NCBI RefSeq assembly: GCF_000002425.4
Contig: NC_037270.1
Coordinates: 13,799,259 to 13,863,258, forward strand
Direction of reading: 5' to 3'
DNA: 64,000 bases
Source of the DNA: Physcomitrium patens
Lineage: Eukaryota > Streptophyta > Bryopsida > Funariales > Funariaceae
The position numbers and the translations under genes are program-made. Positions 1 through 11,233 of this stretch are shown in pieces. Position 1 is the first letter of the stretch, and the number at the start of each line of letters is the position of its first letter. The notes below the pieces were generated by a model. The model saw only the letters and a list, made by a program, of their open reading frames with translations, was not told where the DNA came from and did not search any database.

Positions 1-540
1 ATGAAAACCTTCTTTATAAAAGAAACAAGATCTAGGAAAGATAACATTCTACTTTCAATCCTTGTTTGTAGCTTCTTTGTAATTGTGATGCTCAGGAGAT
101 GGAGAACCAACAATCAGGGGATTTGACTCAAGAGCCTTCATTTTCTAACCTGTCACACAAGACATTATAATTATTACAACCTTTAAGGCGACGCAATCGA
201 GATAAAGATCTTCAAGAACAACATGTTCTTCCTCGAATAGATGACAAAATATAATGCATTTAATATCACGACCTTGGAAGGGACTCTTGATGTTTGGTGA
301 TTTTACTAGAGATAAGAACAACTCTTGATGGTGTTCCAAATGTTTTATTCGAAGGAAGTTATGAAGGCCTCAACAATTATCAAATAACTGGGTAGTTGTG
401 AGCCTAAAATCCACCACTGTATGGATTTAGTACTCCACAATGAGCTCAAGAGATAGAATGGAAGAACTCCCAATTGTGAAATTGTTAGGTTAATTAAAAT
501 GTGGGTGTTTGTAATTCAATTAAAATTAACGCCTTCCAAG
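1..540. other. AT-rich DNA, no gene seen
   Basis: No open frame of convincing length and no recognisable domain on either strand. The base composition and stop density match the transposon-derived DNA to the right. It may be a decayed part of the retroelement that ends in the L repeat, but nothing in the sequence proves this. Confidence 0.4.
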
Positions 541-2498
541 CAATAGTTATTGATATTAAATTAAAATATCAGATGAAATTCATCACACAAAAAAAAAAAA
601 TGATAAAAGTAATTAATTAAGTTTTTCTTATTAATTCACAATAAGAATAAAAACTTAAGTTTAAATTAAAAGTTAAAAGTTAAAGTTAAAAGTTAAAATT
701 ATAAATTAAAGTTAAAGTCAAAGTTAAATATTAAATTCAAAAGTTAAAGTTCAAAATTTAAAATTTTAAGTGAGAATATTAAAGGTTAAAAGTTAAAAGT
801 TAAAATTTATTAGTCAAAAGTTGAAATGTGGAGATTACGAGTTATTAGGGAGATAAAAGTAAAAATAAAATAAGAGGGGTAAAAGCGAAGGTACCTTGAC
901 AACGCCAAGGATTGAAGGCAGCAACCCCCTTCTACTCCAAAATTTTCCAAAAATTTTAATTAGCTCCAAATTAAATGATTCGTAGGTTGTTGCAAGGTTA
1001 ACTTAAAGTCGATCCTGCCTCAACAAATCTCATTGCAATCTAGTGATCCAGTCGTGAGAATTGCTCTGTTGAAGTTGAGTGATCCAAACTGCCGCGGCGA
1101 CCAACCCCCTTCACTTAGAAATTCGCTTAAAATTCAAATTGTATTCAAATCCAGCGAAACTTGAGCCCTTCAAAGCTTAGCTTACAAATCTTGATGCTTC
1201 CAAAATCTCAAACGAATCCAGTTATCAGGCACTGAGAAATGCCTTCCCAAACTCGATTAATCCAAACTGCGAAGGCAGTCGACCCCCTCACACTCAAAAT
1301 TCCACCAAAAATTCAGTTCAACTTCAAATGGAGCGATTCTTATCTTTTTGGAAAGCTAACAACAAAATCTACAACTAAAAAAAAATAAAATTGGAACTAA
1401 AACAATTGAATGACTGATGGAGGGAAATCTAAGGCTCTTGAAACCCTTGGAGTAATTGGGAGGCCAAGGGAGATATTTACCACAATGAAACGTGTTTTAA
1501 GACCCAATGACTATCAATCACAACTCAAAATCCATGCACACCCACCCACAAAATTCAAAATGAGATTTAAAATCTAAATAAAATTAAAATTAGGATTTTT
1601 GGCCAAATTTTAGCATTGCTTCGCCCTTCACCAAAAGAGGAGAGAGAGAGGGCTTGGAAAACCAAGCCTCTCTAATACAATTTAGTGGAGGCTCGTAGAA
1701 GGGTGGCTACATCTCCACCCTTGATTTTTTAGATCCCTAATCTAGATCTACGGCCTTCATTCATCCAAGAGCCGATCTCGTTATCAATACTGATGGCCTT
1801 TGTAAGCAGTCAAGAAGGCATTTTTTTGTAAATCTAACTTCACTATTGTGTTCAAAACACCTTTTTAAGCTAAGATCGACTACTCTCATGCCCCAATCCA
1901 TGCTCAATTATAATTTCCATGGAAGTTTTTATTTACAAGGATCTTGGCAATTTTTTTGTGAAATTCTTCAAAATGAGAATTTCATTGCTTCTCTTGTATT
2001 TTGAAGGAGAGGTTGCTGATCTTGTTTTCTTCACTCCATGAGGTAAATCCGGTGCCACCATTGCATTAAAGAAACTCCCATTAAGTAGAAGAACCACCAT
2101 GCTGCTTGAATTTGCCGAATTTGGAGGAAAAATCCAAAATTACCATTCCTAACTTCTCTAAATCTTTTAGAGAATTATAATTCCAACCCCTAAATCATGT
2201 GAATGATTATAGATGTACTCATTGGCTTTTACTCAACCCTTATAGTAATGACTAACAACCTCTAAATTATTAAATTAACTAAGTTGCTATTCTAATTTTC
2301 TAACTCTTGTCACTTTAGTCCTAATTAACCTAATTCAAGGAATTATGCTATGATTTATACCATGAGGGGTTGTAATCCTAAAAATTCTATAAAACTGAAT
2401 TCTACTTATATAAATCCTAATCTAACATGTTTAATTATCGTAAAATAGAAAAATAATAAAAATTTTAATTTTAGAATATAATTGAGAGCTGACAATGG
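541..2498 (+). repeat. Long LTR-like repeat, family L, copy 1
   Basis: This block matches two other places in the window in the same orientation: about 17,051-18,850 and 37,295-38,208. Shared landmarks, in order, are an AAAGTTAAAA-rich tract (660-830), several short segments around CCCCTTC, a GAGAGA tract followed by the hairpin GGCTTGGAAAACCAAGCC (about 1,651), and an end near GCTGACA. No protein domain is present. Length, lack of coding capacity and recurrence beside retroelement coding regions suggest an LTR or a non-autonomous LTR element. The left boundary is approximate. Confidence 0.6.
1641..1673 (+). other. Conserved hairpin in repeat L (copy 1)
   Basis: GGCTTGG and CCAAGCC pair perfectly around an AAAA loop, and the stem extends into GAGAGA/TCTCT with one irregularity. 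The same structure occurs in the other two L copies (about 18,321-18,354 and 37,351-37,382), with one base change in the middle copy. Its role is unknown; in an LTR it could affect RNA folding or 3' end formation. Confidence 0.55.
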
Positions 2499-3532
2499 TC
2501 TTCTCGCTTTGGTATAGGACACTATCGATGGTTGAGAGGCCCTATCAATTATCTTCAAAGAAAACAAAGATCTGAGTATGTGGCAAATATAATTTGTCAC
2601 ATCATAGATTTTTTCAACATATGATTATTGCTCTTCGTGGAACTTGTCCCTAGAAAGGAGGATAATGTCACGGACATATGCATGTAAGCAAGTAATTACA
2701 TGTATAAATAGATAGAAGTAAATAAAAGTAGGTAAAAGTAAGTTAATTCTATAGTATTTGATATGGAAGTTTCCTAGAAGCTTCATAGATGCTGCTTTGA
2801 CTTTATAGAAGTCTTTAATTGACTTTTTTGGGATTAAAAACGTGGTCAACAAGTTGGCCATGTTTCACATATGTTATTAGCTTTAAGACCAAGCTAACTA
2901 TGTGGCCCACACGTAAAAAAACTTGCCTTATAAGTCAAGGCATGTGTCGTACAAAGTCAGTACATATTAGAGGTCCTATAGAATGTCGCCACATAGCCCC
3001 TAGTAAAATAGTATATATAGAGACAAGAGTGAAGCCTTCTTCACTCTTGTCAACTCCTTTCTTACTTCTAGTCTAGTTTGAAGGATCTCTAGTTTTCTTG
3101 GCTTTTGGCAATAGCCATTATAGTTTCTTTCTTAATATACATATCAAGTTATTTCTATTTTGTCATATTTTTTTGAGAGAAGTCTCACTTATTTATTTGT
3201 CTTTATCATGTTCTTATCCTTAACAATATATAATTAAACCACGTACCTTACAAATAGGTAAGAAGAGAAAGGATTTTATGTTATTTCACAAAATAAAATA
3301 GAAATATTTTAAAGTCCACTTGTCTTATTTTTAATCACATATTAGGTCTTTTCTCTTAAAAGAGTCATTGAAGAGCTATATACTTAGTTGTGTACTTTGT
3401 AGAATTGAATTCAAGATAGTTTATCTTCCCCCTAGTGACTTTATTTTGGGATTTGGATGCGTTTTTTAATTTAGATCATATATTGAACTTATAGTTTTAG
3501 AAATCCACGTATTAAAATAACCTTATGAGAAG
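2499..3532 (+). promoter_or_regulatory. Leader and possible 5' LTR of TE-1
   Basis: The stretch between repeat L and the TE-1 gag frame. TGTCACGGAC at 2,666 is a plausible LTR start, and TATATATA at 3,012-3,019 sits where an LTR promoter TATA box would lie. I could not find a matching 3' copy, and no primer-binding site was identified, so the LTR assignment is tentative. The R-type LTR found 3' of TE-1 does not match this region. No host gene is seen. Confidence 0.3.
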
Positions 3533-5050
3533 ATGTCACAAGCTTCTATCAAGATGGAGCATAATAGAAGGCATCCTTTAGAGCCTCAAGTAGAGCCTTT
3601 ATCATTTCCATTTCAAAGGACTAATATAGCCAATGAAGTTAACTACAACTTCCAAGACAATACTCAATTCGATCCAATGATGTTACCTAGGAGATTACGA
3701 ATTGTAGTACCTTTAGGATTACAAGGGTCATTAATTCCACCTGACCTCCCAAGATTTAGTGGATCTATCAATGAAGACTTGACAACCCACATAGAAAGGT
3801 TTGTAGAAGTGCTTATCACTAGTTTAGTAACCAATCATGGTTACTATTTAATATGGTTTTCAAAACCTTAACAGATTCTATGTATGCTTGGTATAGATTC
3901 CATATAGAGGGGGCATTGATTAAATAAGAATAATGTCTAGCACTATTTTTTCATTAATATAGGCTCGTAATTGGCCAACAACAAGTTCTTTCAGCCTTGA
4001 CAACCATTAAACATGGTCCTTCAAAAGATATTACTTCTTATGTGAGGCGATTTTGAGTAGTATGTACTCAATATGTTGGTAACTTTTTAAATGAGAATAC
4101 CATAAGATGCTGCTTTATTCAAGGTTTTGCCATGCCTTCTACAATTCGAGATATTCTAAACAATAGACCTAAAGACTTAGAAGGAGCTATTCAAGCCGCT
4201 TTGAAAGTGGAGATTATTGATAAGGAAAATGATCGTATGCTTTGAAGGACAGAAGAACCAATACCCTCCTTTATACCCTTGTAACATCGACCTACAGAAT
4301 TCCATCAACCTCTAGCTTTAAGCTACTCACAACTTTTTGCTTTTTTACTTGCCAATTAGCAATCCAATACCTTGAGCTATACAACCTCCATATGATCAAG
4401 TTCAAACTAAGACCTTTTATGATACTAAATTGGAAGAATTTAAAAGTGAAATAAGACAAATCAATGAGGTATTCAAAAATGTGATGATGAACACTATGAA
4501 AGCTATTAGTGAACAAATGTCTTGCCTTGTTAAAAATCAAACTCTAACTATAGAGCCTAGATACTACGAATCGAGAATTCATACTTCTAGATTGTGATGT
4601 AAAAACTGTAGACAAGTAAATGATAGTGCTCAATTTTGTCTACGGTTTTTATAACAACCATTTATAAAAAAGAATCAATTCCAACCTTATAGATTTCCTG
4701 ACCATTCAAGACAAGAAGGTCCTAGTCTTCCTTCTAACCAAAGGAATAATATTATATCTTGTCTTACTTGTGAAAAATCACATCGGATAGGTCAATGTTG
4801 GATTGAAAATAGAATTATATGCTCAAATTGTGGAGGTTCTCATCCTACAGATTGTAGTAGAAGATTCAACCAAGTTAATTCCTCAACTTCTTCTTCAAGG
4901 AATTATAATAACCAAATCGGAGGAATTATACAAGGAGTTAGATTTACAGATCCTATTGTTACAAAAAATCCATCAAATATGTATTATGATCCTTCGAGCA
5001 ATGGTCAAAATCATCATCCTCCAACAATAATTAAAATAAATTATAGAATA
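3533..5050 (+). pseudogene. TE-1 gag with two zinc-knuckle-like motifs (broken)
   Basis: A frame opens at 3,533 with PDLPRFSG, typical of the region before a Ty3/gypsy gag core, and runs to 3,871. The core then continues with stops and frameshifts. Two cysteine motifs follow. The first, at 4,760-4,798, is CLTCEKSHRIGQC (C-x2-C-x3-H-x4-C). The second, at 4,820-4,855, is CSNCGGSHPTDC (C-x2-C-x3-H-x3-C). Both have one residue less than the classical C-x2-C-x4-H-x4-C knuckle between the second Cys and His. Gag would form the virus-like particle and package the RNA. The frame is not intact, so no functional product is expected. Confidence 0.75.
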
Positions 5051-5203
5051 TTATAAGGATCTGTAGCCTATATCCAAAATCAAAACCAAAACTAAAAATC
5101 ACATTCTTCTAAAGATGTTAGATATCTAAATGGTAATATTTTGGTATAAATAGGTATATTTACCTCCTCTGGTTGTAACTAAAAGTATAAGTGTCAAAAA
5201 ACC

Positions 5204-6693
5204 ATGGAGAGAATATGTACTCAACTTGATGTATCTACTACATCAACCTTACCATCTCCTCGATCCAACTTGGTTCAACAAGACAACAAGGAGATCTTCG
5301 AGAACAATGTATATTTACCTCCTCTGGTTGTAACTAGAAGTATAAGTGCCAAAAAACCAATAAATTTAGTACCTCTTAAAGATGATAAAATATCTTTGGA
5401 TACTTCAGAAGAATTGCCTAAGTTTATAGAATTGACAAAAACTACTCAAGATGTAGCTAAACAACTAAAACACAACCAATCATCTTCTTTGATTGAACCT
5501 AATGAGGAAGAATACCAATTTGTGGACAAAGAAGGGCCTTGGACTTGTAATACCTTATTAAAACATCCAACAATTATTAGAGCCTTCAATCTTGTAAAAC
5601 CATATGATTTATGGCAAGACCTTTGTAGGGCTATAGCCAACATTTTTGGTCAATTGATTCAAGTAGCACCAACCATAAAAAAAAAACTCAAAGAAAGTAT
5701 AATTATACAAAGACAAACCAAAAATATGGAAAGAATAGCTAGAGTTGAAGTTAGAGATTTAGAAGGAGATATTACCTCGGAAAAAAAAAAGACAATAGAG
5801 AGTATGGACCTATTGAGATAGATGTAGAAATAGTAGATAAAGTAATTCTTAATGTCATAATAGATGATGGAAGTAATGGAAGTAGCATCAATATTATGCC
5901 CAAATCCACTATGATCAAATTAGGATTAAAAATCACTCATAAGGCAGTTATGAAGGTAAGACTAGTTGATCAAAGACCTTCTCAATCTTTAGGTCAAATT
6001 CAAGACCTTCGTATACAAGCAGGAGGTATAGATTTTATGATATCATTTTATGTCATATGCTTATATGAAGAAGTGGATAGCTACCTTCTATTATTAAGAA
6101 GAGGATGATTGAAGCAATCTAAAAGAATAACAAATTAGAGGGCTTCTAAGCCTTATTTTACTTTTGGACCATTAGACAATCACACAAAAATCATAGTATC
6201 TAGTCACTTTAGACTCCAATCTTTGGTTCCATTAGAAAAAACACCAACATCTATAGATGCCAAACAAAGTAGTTTTATCCAATCAAATTCAACTTCAACA
6301 ATTGCACCAATAAAATGTATTGATCTTGGATTATATGAATATGAAGATGAAGGTGATTTTGCCAAATGATTAGAAGAGAATCTATATGAAGAAGAAGACA
6401 TCCACATTAAATTTATAGAAGTAATTAATTGGTTGGAACTTGAAGATGATTTTCCAGATTTTGCAATCTTAATTGATGATATTTGTATAAATGAAACTTT
6501 TAGTTTGAAAATCGATGGAACTAAAGTAGATGATTTAGATAATATTATGAAGGAAGAAACTATCATACCTTTTTCGTTACAATTCAAACGTGCTTCACAA
6601 GGCATTGAAGTTGGACATGATATACTGACTTATCCACCAGTACCTAAAGATTGGTACCATCGGTCCATTGATCCCATACCTATAGTAGAATAA
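5204..6693 (+). pseudogene. TE-1 linker and aspartic protease remnant
   Basis: The 205-residue open stretch 5,204-5,821 has no recognisable fold. It is followed by a protease-like segment (5,828-6,108) with IIDDGSNGSSINIM and a downstream LRIQAGGIDFMI strand. In retropepsins the active site is D-[ST]-G; here the corresponding residues read D-D-G, so the site is altered or decayed. A linker with stops leads to about 6,693, ahead of the RT. The identification rests on position and the SSINIMP pattern. It is clearly non-functional because of stops at about 6,108, 6,369 and 6,693. Confidence 0.6.
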
Positions 6694-6930
6694 GATTGGA
6701 TCAAAATTCTAGTAAATCATGATGAAGAAGAATCCAAATATGTCAAGTTTGGATCTCAATTAGGTGACGAAAAACTTGAGAAATATAAATCCTTAGTAAT
6801 GGAATATTAAGATATATTTGCATAGTCATATAAAGATTTAAAAGGTATTCTTCATAGTATTTGTCAACATACTATTCCACTTATTCTAAATACAATACTT
6901 TTTAGACAAAAACATAGAAGACTCAATTCT

Positions 6931-8121
6931 AGGATGCAATTCATTATGAAAATAGAATTAGAAATGCTACTTCAAGCAGGATTTATAAAACCTACAGAAA
7001 TTATAGATTGGTTGTCTCATATCGTCTTGGTGAAAAAAAATGGAAGAAATAAACTCAAGGTGTATGTAGATTATCAGGATCTAAATAAGTACACTCAAAA
7101 AGACCATTTTCTATTACCTTTTATTACTTCTATAGTAGATGATGTGGCGGGTCATGACATCTATAGTTTTATGGATGGCTACTCTGGTTATAATCAAGTA
7201 TCAATAGCTCCTGAGGATTGACACAAGACTATATTTACATCACCTTGGGGAACCTTTGTATATGTACTAACATCTTTTGGTTTATGCAATGCTCCTTCGG
7301 CTTTTCAGAGAGCCATGACTTATGCATTCTAGGACCTTCTTAAAAAAACTATGTTGATTTTTATTGACGACTTTAGTTGTCAATGTTCAGAAAATGATCA
7401 CCTTGTAAGCCTTCAATTATATTTTCAACGTTACAGAAGAGTAGGAATTTCCATCAACCCGAACAAGGTTTATTTGGCAATTAAAAGAGGAGTTTTATTA
7501 GATTATATCATTTCTAAGAAGGAAAAAGAATTTGATCCTGAAAAGGTAGAGCTTATTACAAACCTACCAGCTCCAAATGGAGTAAAAGACATTCAAAAGA
7601 TTTTAGGACATATGAGTTGGTATTGTGATTTGATTGAATCATATTCTACTCATGCCTCTCTATTAATTAATTTGTTGAAGAAGACCACCAAATTTGAATG
7701 GACTTTTGAATGCCAAATCGGTTTTGATGTAATTAAAGCCAAATTGCTTTCATATCCTTATCTACTATCTCCAAACTGGAATCAACCTTTCTATGTCTAT
7801 TGGGATGCCTCTAAATTGGCAGTAGGTAGTGCCTTACGTCAACCAGATGATAAGGATGTGATTCACTCTATTGCTTTTGCTATTAAATAATTAAAAAATA
7901 TTGAATGCAACTATACAACCTTAGAATGGAAATGTTTGGCTATGTACTTTAGTGTCAAAAAATTTTGCCATTATCTTTTGATGAGCAGGATTATTTTTTT
8001 TGTAGATCACATTGCTCTTAGATATATTATGAACAAACCAAATTTAAGTGGCAGATTAGTAAGGTGGATATTAATTCTAGCAAAATTTGATTATATAGTG
8101 CAATACAAACCGAGAAAATAA
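6931..8121 (+). pseudogene. TE-1 reverse transcriptase and RNase H
   Basis: RT fingers and palm are readable: SHIVLVKKN, YVDYQDLNK, DGYSGYNQV, FGLCNAPSAFQ and the catalytic FIDD box at 7,360-7,371 (Asp pair present). The thumb segment LGHMSWY follows. RNase H starts around 7,790 with VYWDASKLAVGSAL (first catalytic Asp) and includes the FVDHIALRYI segment with another catalytic Asp at about 8,005. Stops lie at about 7,219, 7,331 and 7,888. Known chemistry: RNA- and DNA-dependent DNA synthesis and RNA degradation during retrotransposition. Domain identity is certain from motif order; activity is not expected. Confidence 0.9.
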
Positions 8122-8382
8122 CACAAACAAGTCAATCACCTTTTACGATTATCTACAAGTATTGGTATCCAAGATGTAGATGATGAACTTTATGATGTTC
8201 ATTTGTTCTATGTTATGGTGGCTCCTACATGGTATGAACATATTGCTAAATTTTTGAGTACTCAACAATTATCCAATGTTCTATCCAAAAATGAATGACG
8301 AAAGATTAGAGCAAATATTACCCATCTTGCTCTTATAGCCAAGAAATTATATTGTCAAAGAATTGATGGAATTTTAAGATGT

Positions 8383-9477
8383 TGTCTTACTTATGAAGAA
8401 GTATCACTTGTAATAGAAGCTTGTCATTGAAGTGTTTGTGGTAGATACTTCTATGGTCGATTAATAGCTCAAAAAATCCTTAAAGTAGGCTATTTTTGGC
8501 CTATAATATTTACTAATTCAGAGTCTTATGCAAGATCTTATGATGCTTGCCAAAGATATGTACATAATGATTTAAATCTTGCAATGCCTTTATATCCTTC
8601 ACTTCTACTTGTTCCATTTGAAAAATGGGACATAGATTATATTGGACTATTTTATCTTGCATCTTCACGTCAAATGCAATATATCATTGTAGCTACAAAA
8701 TATTTGACCAAATGGACAGAAGTAAAAGCTGTGAAGAAGGCGGATGCTAAACAAACTACTATATTTCTATATAAAAATATCATAGCTCATTTTGGTTGTC
8801 CAAAAATCCTTGTGAGTGATAATCGTACTCATTTTTTAAATGAAGCTATTAAAGAAATGACTACATTGTTTACCATCAATCATAAGAAGAATACTCCCTA
8901 TCATCCTCAAACAAATGGTCTTACAAAAAGGATTAATCAAACGTTAGTTTGGATATTAAAAAAAACTGTAATGGATTTTAAGTGTGATTGAGATCTTAAA
9001 CTTACTTCGGTACTTGGGGCTTATCGAATTACTTAGAAGATTTCTACAAGATCTACACCTTTTTCTTTGGTATATGGAATAGAAGCCATTTTGCCAATAG
9101 AATTTGGAGTCCCATCCTTACGCATTGCCATTGATGAAAGATTAGATACTTTTTAATCTTTGAAAGAATGATTAGAGCATCTAGAAAGACTTAATGAGAT
9201 TCAAAGTTTTGCAACTCAATACATAGAAACAACTCAGAGGAGAAGGAAGGAGATCTTTGATAAAAAGATAAAAAAACGTTTTTTTACACTAAGAATGTGG
9301 GTGATGGTTCAAGATGCTAGGAAACTAGAATTTCTAGCTAAATTTGATGTTCTTTGGATCGGGCCTTATATTATCAAAGAAATCTTTGATAAGAACTCAA
9401 TTCAACTTAAAACATTTGATAGAACAGATTTTCCTATATGAACTAATGGAAGTCGTTGTAAAGAATATAGAATGTAA
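8383..9477 (+). pseudogene. TE-1 integrase (broken, catalytic Glu replaced)
   Basis: The zinc-binding HHCC region is present but damaged: the second His reads Tyr in CGRYF, and one Cys of the final pair reads Tyr before DACQ. The catalytic core starts with KWDIDYIG (first Asp), then LVSDNRTHF (second Asp). The third position, normally Glu in NGQ-E-R-N type motifs, reads Lys in NGLTKRIN (codon 8,926-8,928). The C-terminal part has the VWILGPY-like segment DVLWIGPYIIKE. Stops occur at 8,989, 9,157 and near 9,440. Integrase would insert the cDNA into chromosomal DNA; this copy cannot. Confidence 0.85.
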
Positions 9478-9480
9478 ACA

Positions 9481-9978
9481 TTGGCTCCAATACCAATATA
9501 CATTGTCATTTTTCTTTTATAGTAGTTTTAAATCAAACCTATAGGTTACTATGCCTTTAATATATTTTAATACTAGGCTCAAGGCACAAGCGGCGAGTAT
9601 GGTTAAGTATTGTTTCTTGAGTCATGGACGTCTTCCATATAGTCTATAGAACTCAATTTTATAGTTATGAATTATAATCATGTAGTCTTAGTTTAAATCT
9701 AAAAATATAGTACTATGAAAACTTGAACTAGTGATTGAGCTAGAATTTACTACATGTGAAAACATATTAAGTCTAAACCAAAAAATTATCTTTTTTTGTC
9801 TCTAGGTCAATGTTTTAGTAGTTCTACTTATATTCCACTTCTTCTAATAGATGACAATGTCTTTTTTGATAAATTTTTATATTTTATTTTATCTTAGTTA
9901 TTTTATTTTTTATAGACATGTCAAATACAAGAGTTGGATTCTCTCTATTCTTATGAATAGTCTCAAATGGTTGCCATA
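9481..9978 (+). other. TE-1 3' non-coding region
   Basis: No coding domain. The end (about 9,935-9,978) shares the segment CTCAAATGGTTGCCATATG with the corresponding place before the second R-like LTR at 14,200. This places both sequences at the internal/3' LTR junction of related elements. A classical purine-rich polypurine tract is not obvious. Confidence 0.5.
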
Positions 9979-11233
9979 TGTAAGTCCCACAAATTGGTCT
10001 TAATTAGTGGATTAGTTAAAAACATAGTTTTAAGTCACTCAATTATACAAATATTAAGAGTAGAGAGTTTTTTTTTTTTTGACTATTTGAGTATTTATTA
10101 TAATTTAGAAGTATTTATAAGTTGCAAAAGTGTTATTAGAAGAAAATTTATAAAAATAGAGTCTTATTAAGTCTTGGAGGTAATTATCTTAGTTATTTTA
10201 GTATTTTTCTTATTGCTAAGTATTAAGAGTTAGTTATTGAAACCAATATCTTCATTGGCTCCTATCTACATGTATTACCTATAAAATCCTATCAATGATT
10301 AGTTAGTAGTTAGAAGAAGCATGAAAAAGAGCTTCATGTCTTTTTAATTAATTATATAAAAAATAGAATTTTTAGTAGATTTAAATTGATTTTATTACTA
10401 TAAAAAATCACCAAGATAAGAAAATACAGCCTCATATGGATATTAGTATTATAGAAATATTATAGGATTTTTTATAATTTATTTAGAATTTATTTAGAAT
10501 TTTTAATGATTTTTTAGAGAAAATTTTAAGACTTTAATAAAATTGAGTTTTATCATCTTGAGAGTCATTATGAAGAAATGAAGCAAGATTTGAAGACTAT
10601 GCAAAGTTTCTAGGCTTATTGGATGTTTTTGAACACCATGGTGAAGTCAAAAATACCAAAAAAGTAGTGTTACTAGTAGAAAATAGGAGGACCAGCAGCT
10701 AGTATAGTCCTTGTAAGAAGAGAGGTGTACAATTTCCATATGGGTTGTAGCACCTTGGGTATAGGTAGGAAGATAAGACTAAGGCCTCAAGGCCTCTTGA
10801 GGGAGGGAATATACACTACTTGTGAGCCTTGGTGAGACTCAAACTCTTGATTTCTTAAACAAGTTATCCTTGAGATAAAAATTATTCATTTAATTTTTCT
10901 ATTATTTACATTCTATCTTTAATCTATCATAACTTACTCCTAATAACTTAAAATTACATGATTTTTATGTCATTGGAAAGATAAAAAATTATCTATCTAA
11001 AAATATATTTTTTTACTTTTTATTTTTACTTTTTACTAGATAAAAATCTAGTATACGGACTGTGACTTTGTTTTGGATGTTGTGATTACTTGATTTCATC
11101 TCTTTTACTTGTATTGTGGTTGTTCCTCCTTGTCCTTTTTCCAATTGATTACTTCACTTCACACCACTAATTACAAGCAACTCTTAATTGAGGCCATCTT
11201 GTAATTGGGGCTGAGGAGTAAAATTTACACTCA
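9979..11233 (+). repeat. R-family LTR, copy 1 (3' LTR of TE-1)
   Basis: The block starts TGTAAGTCC and ends near AAATTTACACTCA. It is repeated in reverse orientation at 52,427-53,631, including a stretch about CACCTTGGGTATAGGTAGGA and a shared end. It lies directly after the TE-1 3' region and directly before TE-2 RNase H sequence. Length about 1.25 kb, no coding content. The missing matching 5' copy before TE-1 leaves open whether it is the true 3' LTR of TE-1 or an independent solo LTR. Confidence 0.7.

Larger units (their letters stand above)
3533..9480 (+). mobile_element. TE-1: degenerate Ty3/gypsy retrotransposon, internal region
   Basis: On the plus strand, gag, zinc knuckles, protease, reverse transcriptase, RNase H and integrase occur in the canonical Ty3/gypsy order. 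The frame is broken by many stops and shifts, so the element cannot encode its proteins. Many stops replace Gln, Arg or Trp codons, as C-to-T or G-to-A decay would produce. The coding part ends near 9,480, about 500 bp before an R-type LTR at 9,979. Order RT-RNase H-integrase separates it from Ty1/copia. The clade within Ty3/gypsy was not determined. Confidence 0.9.
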
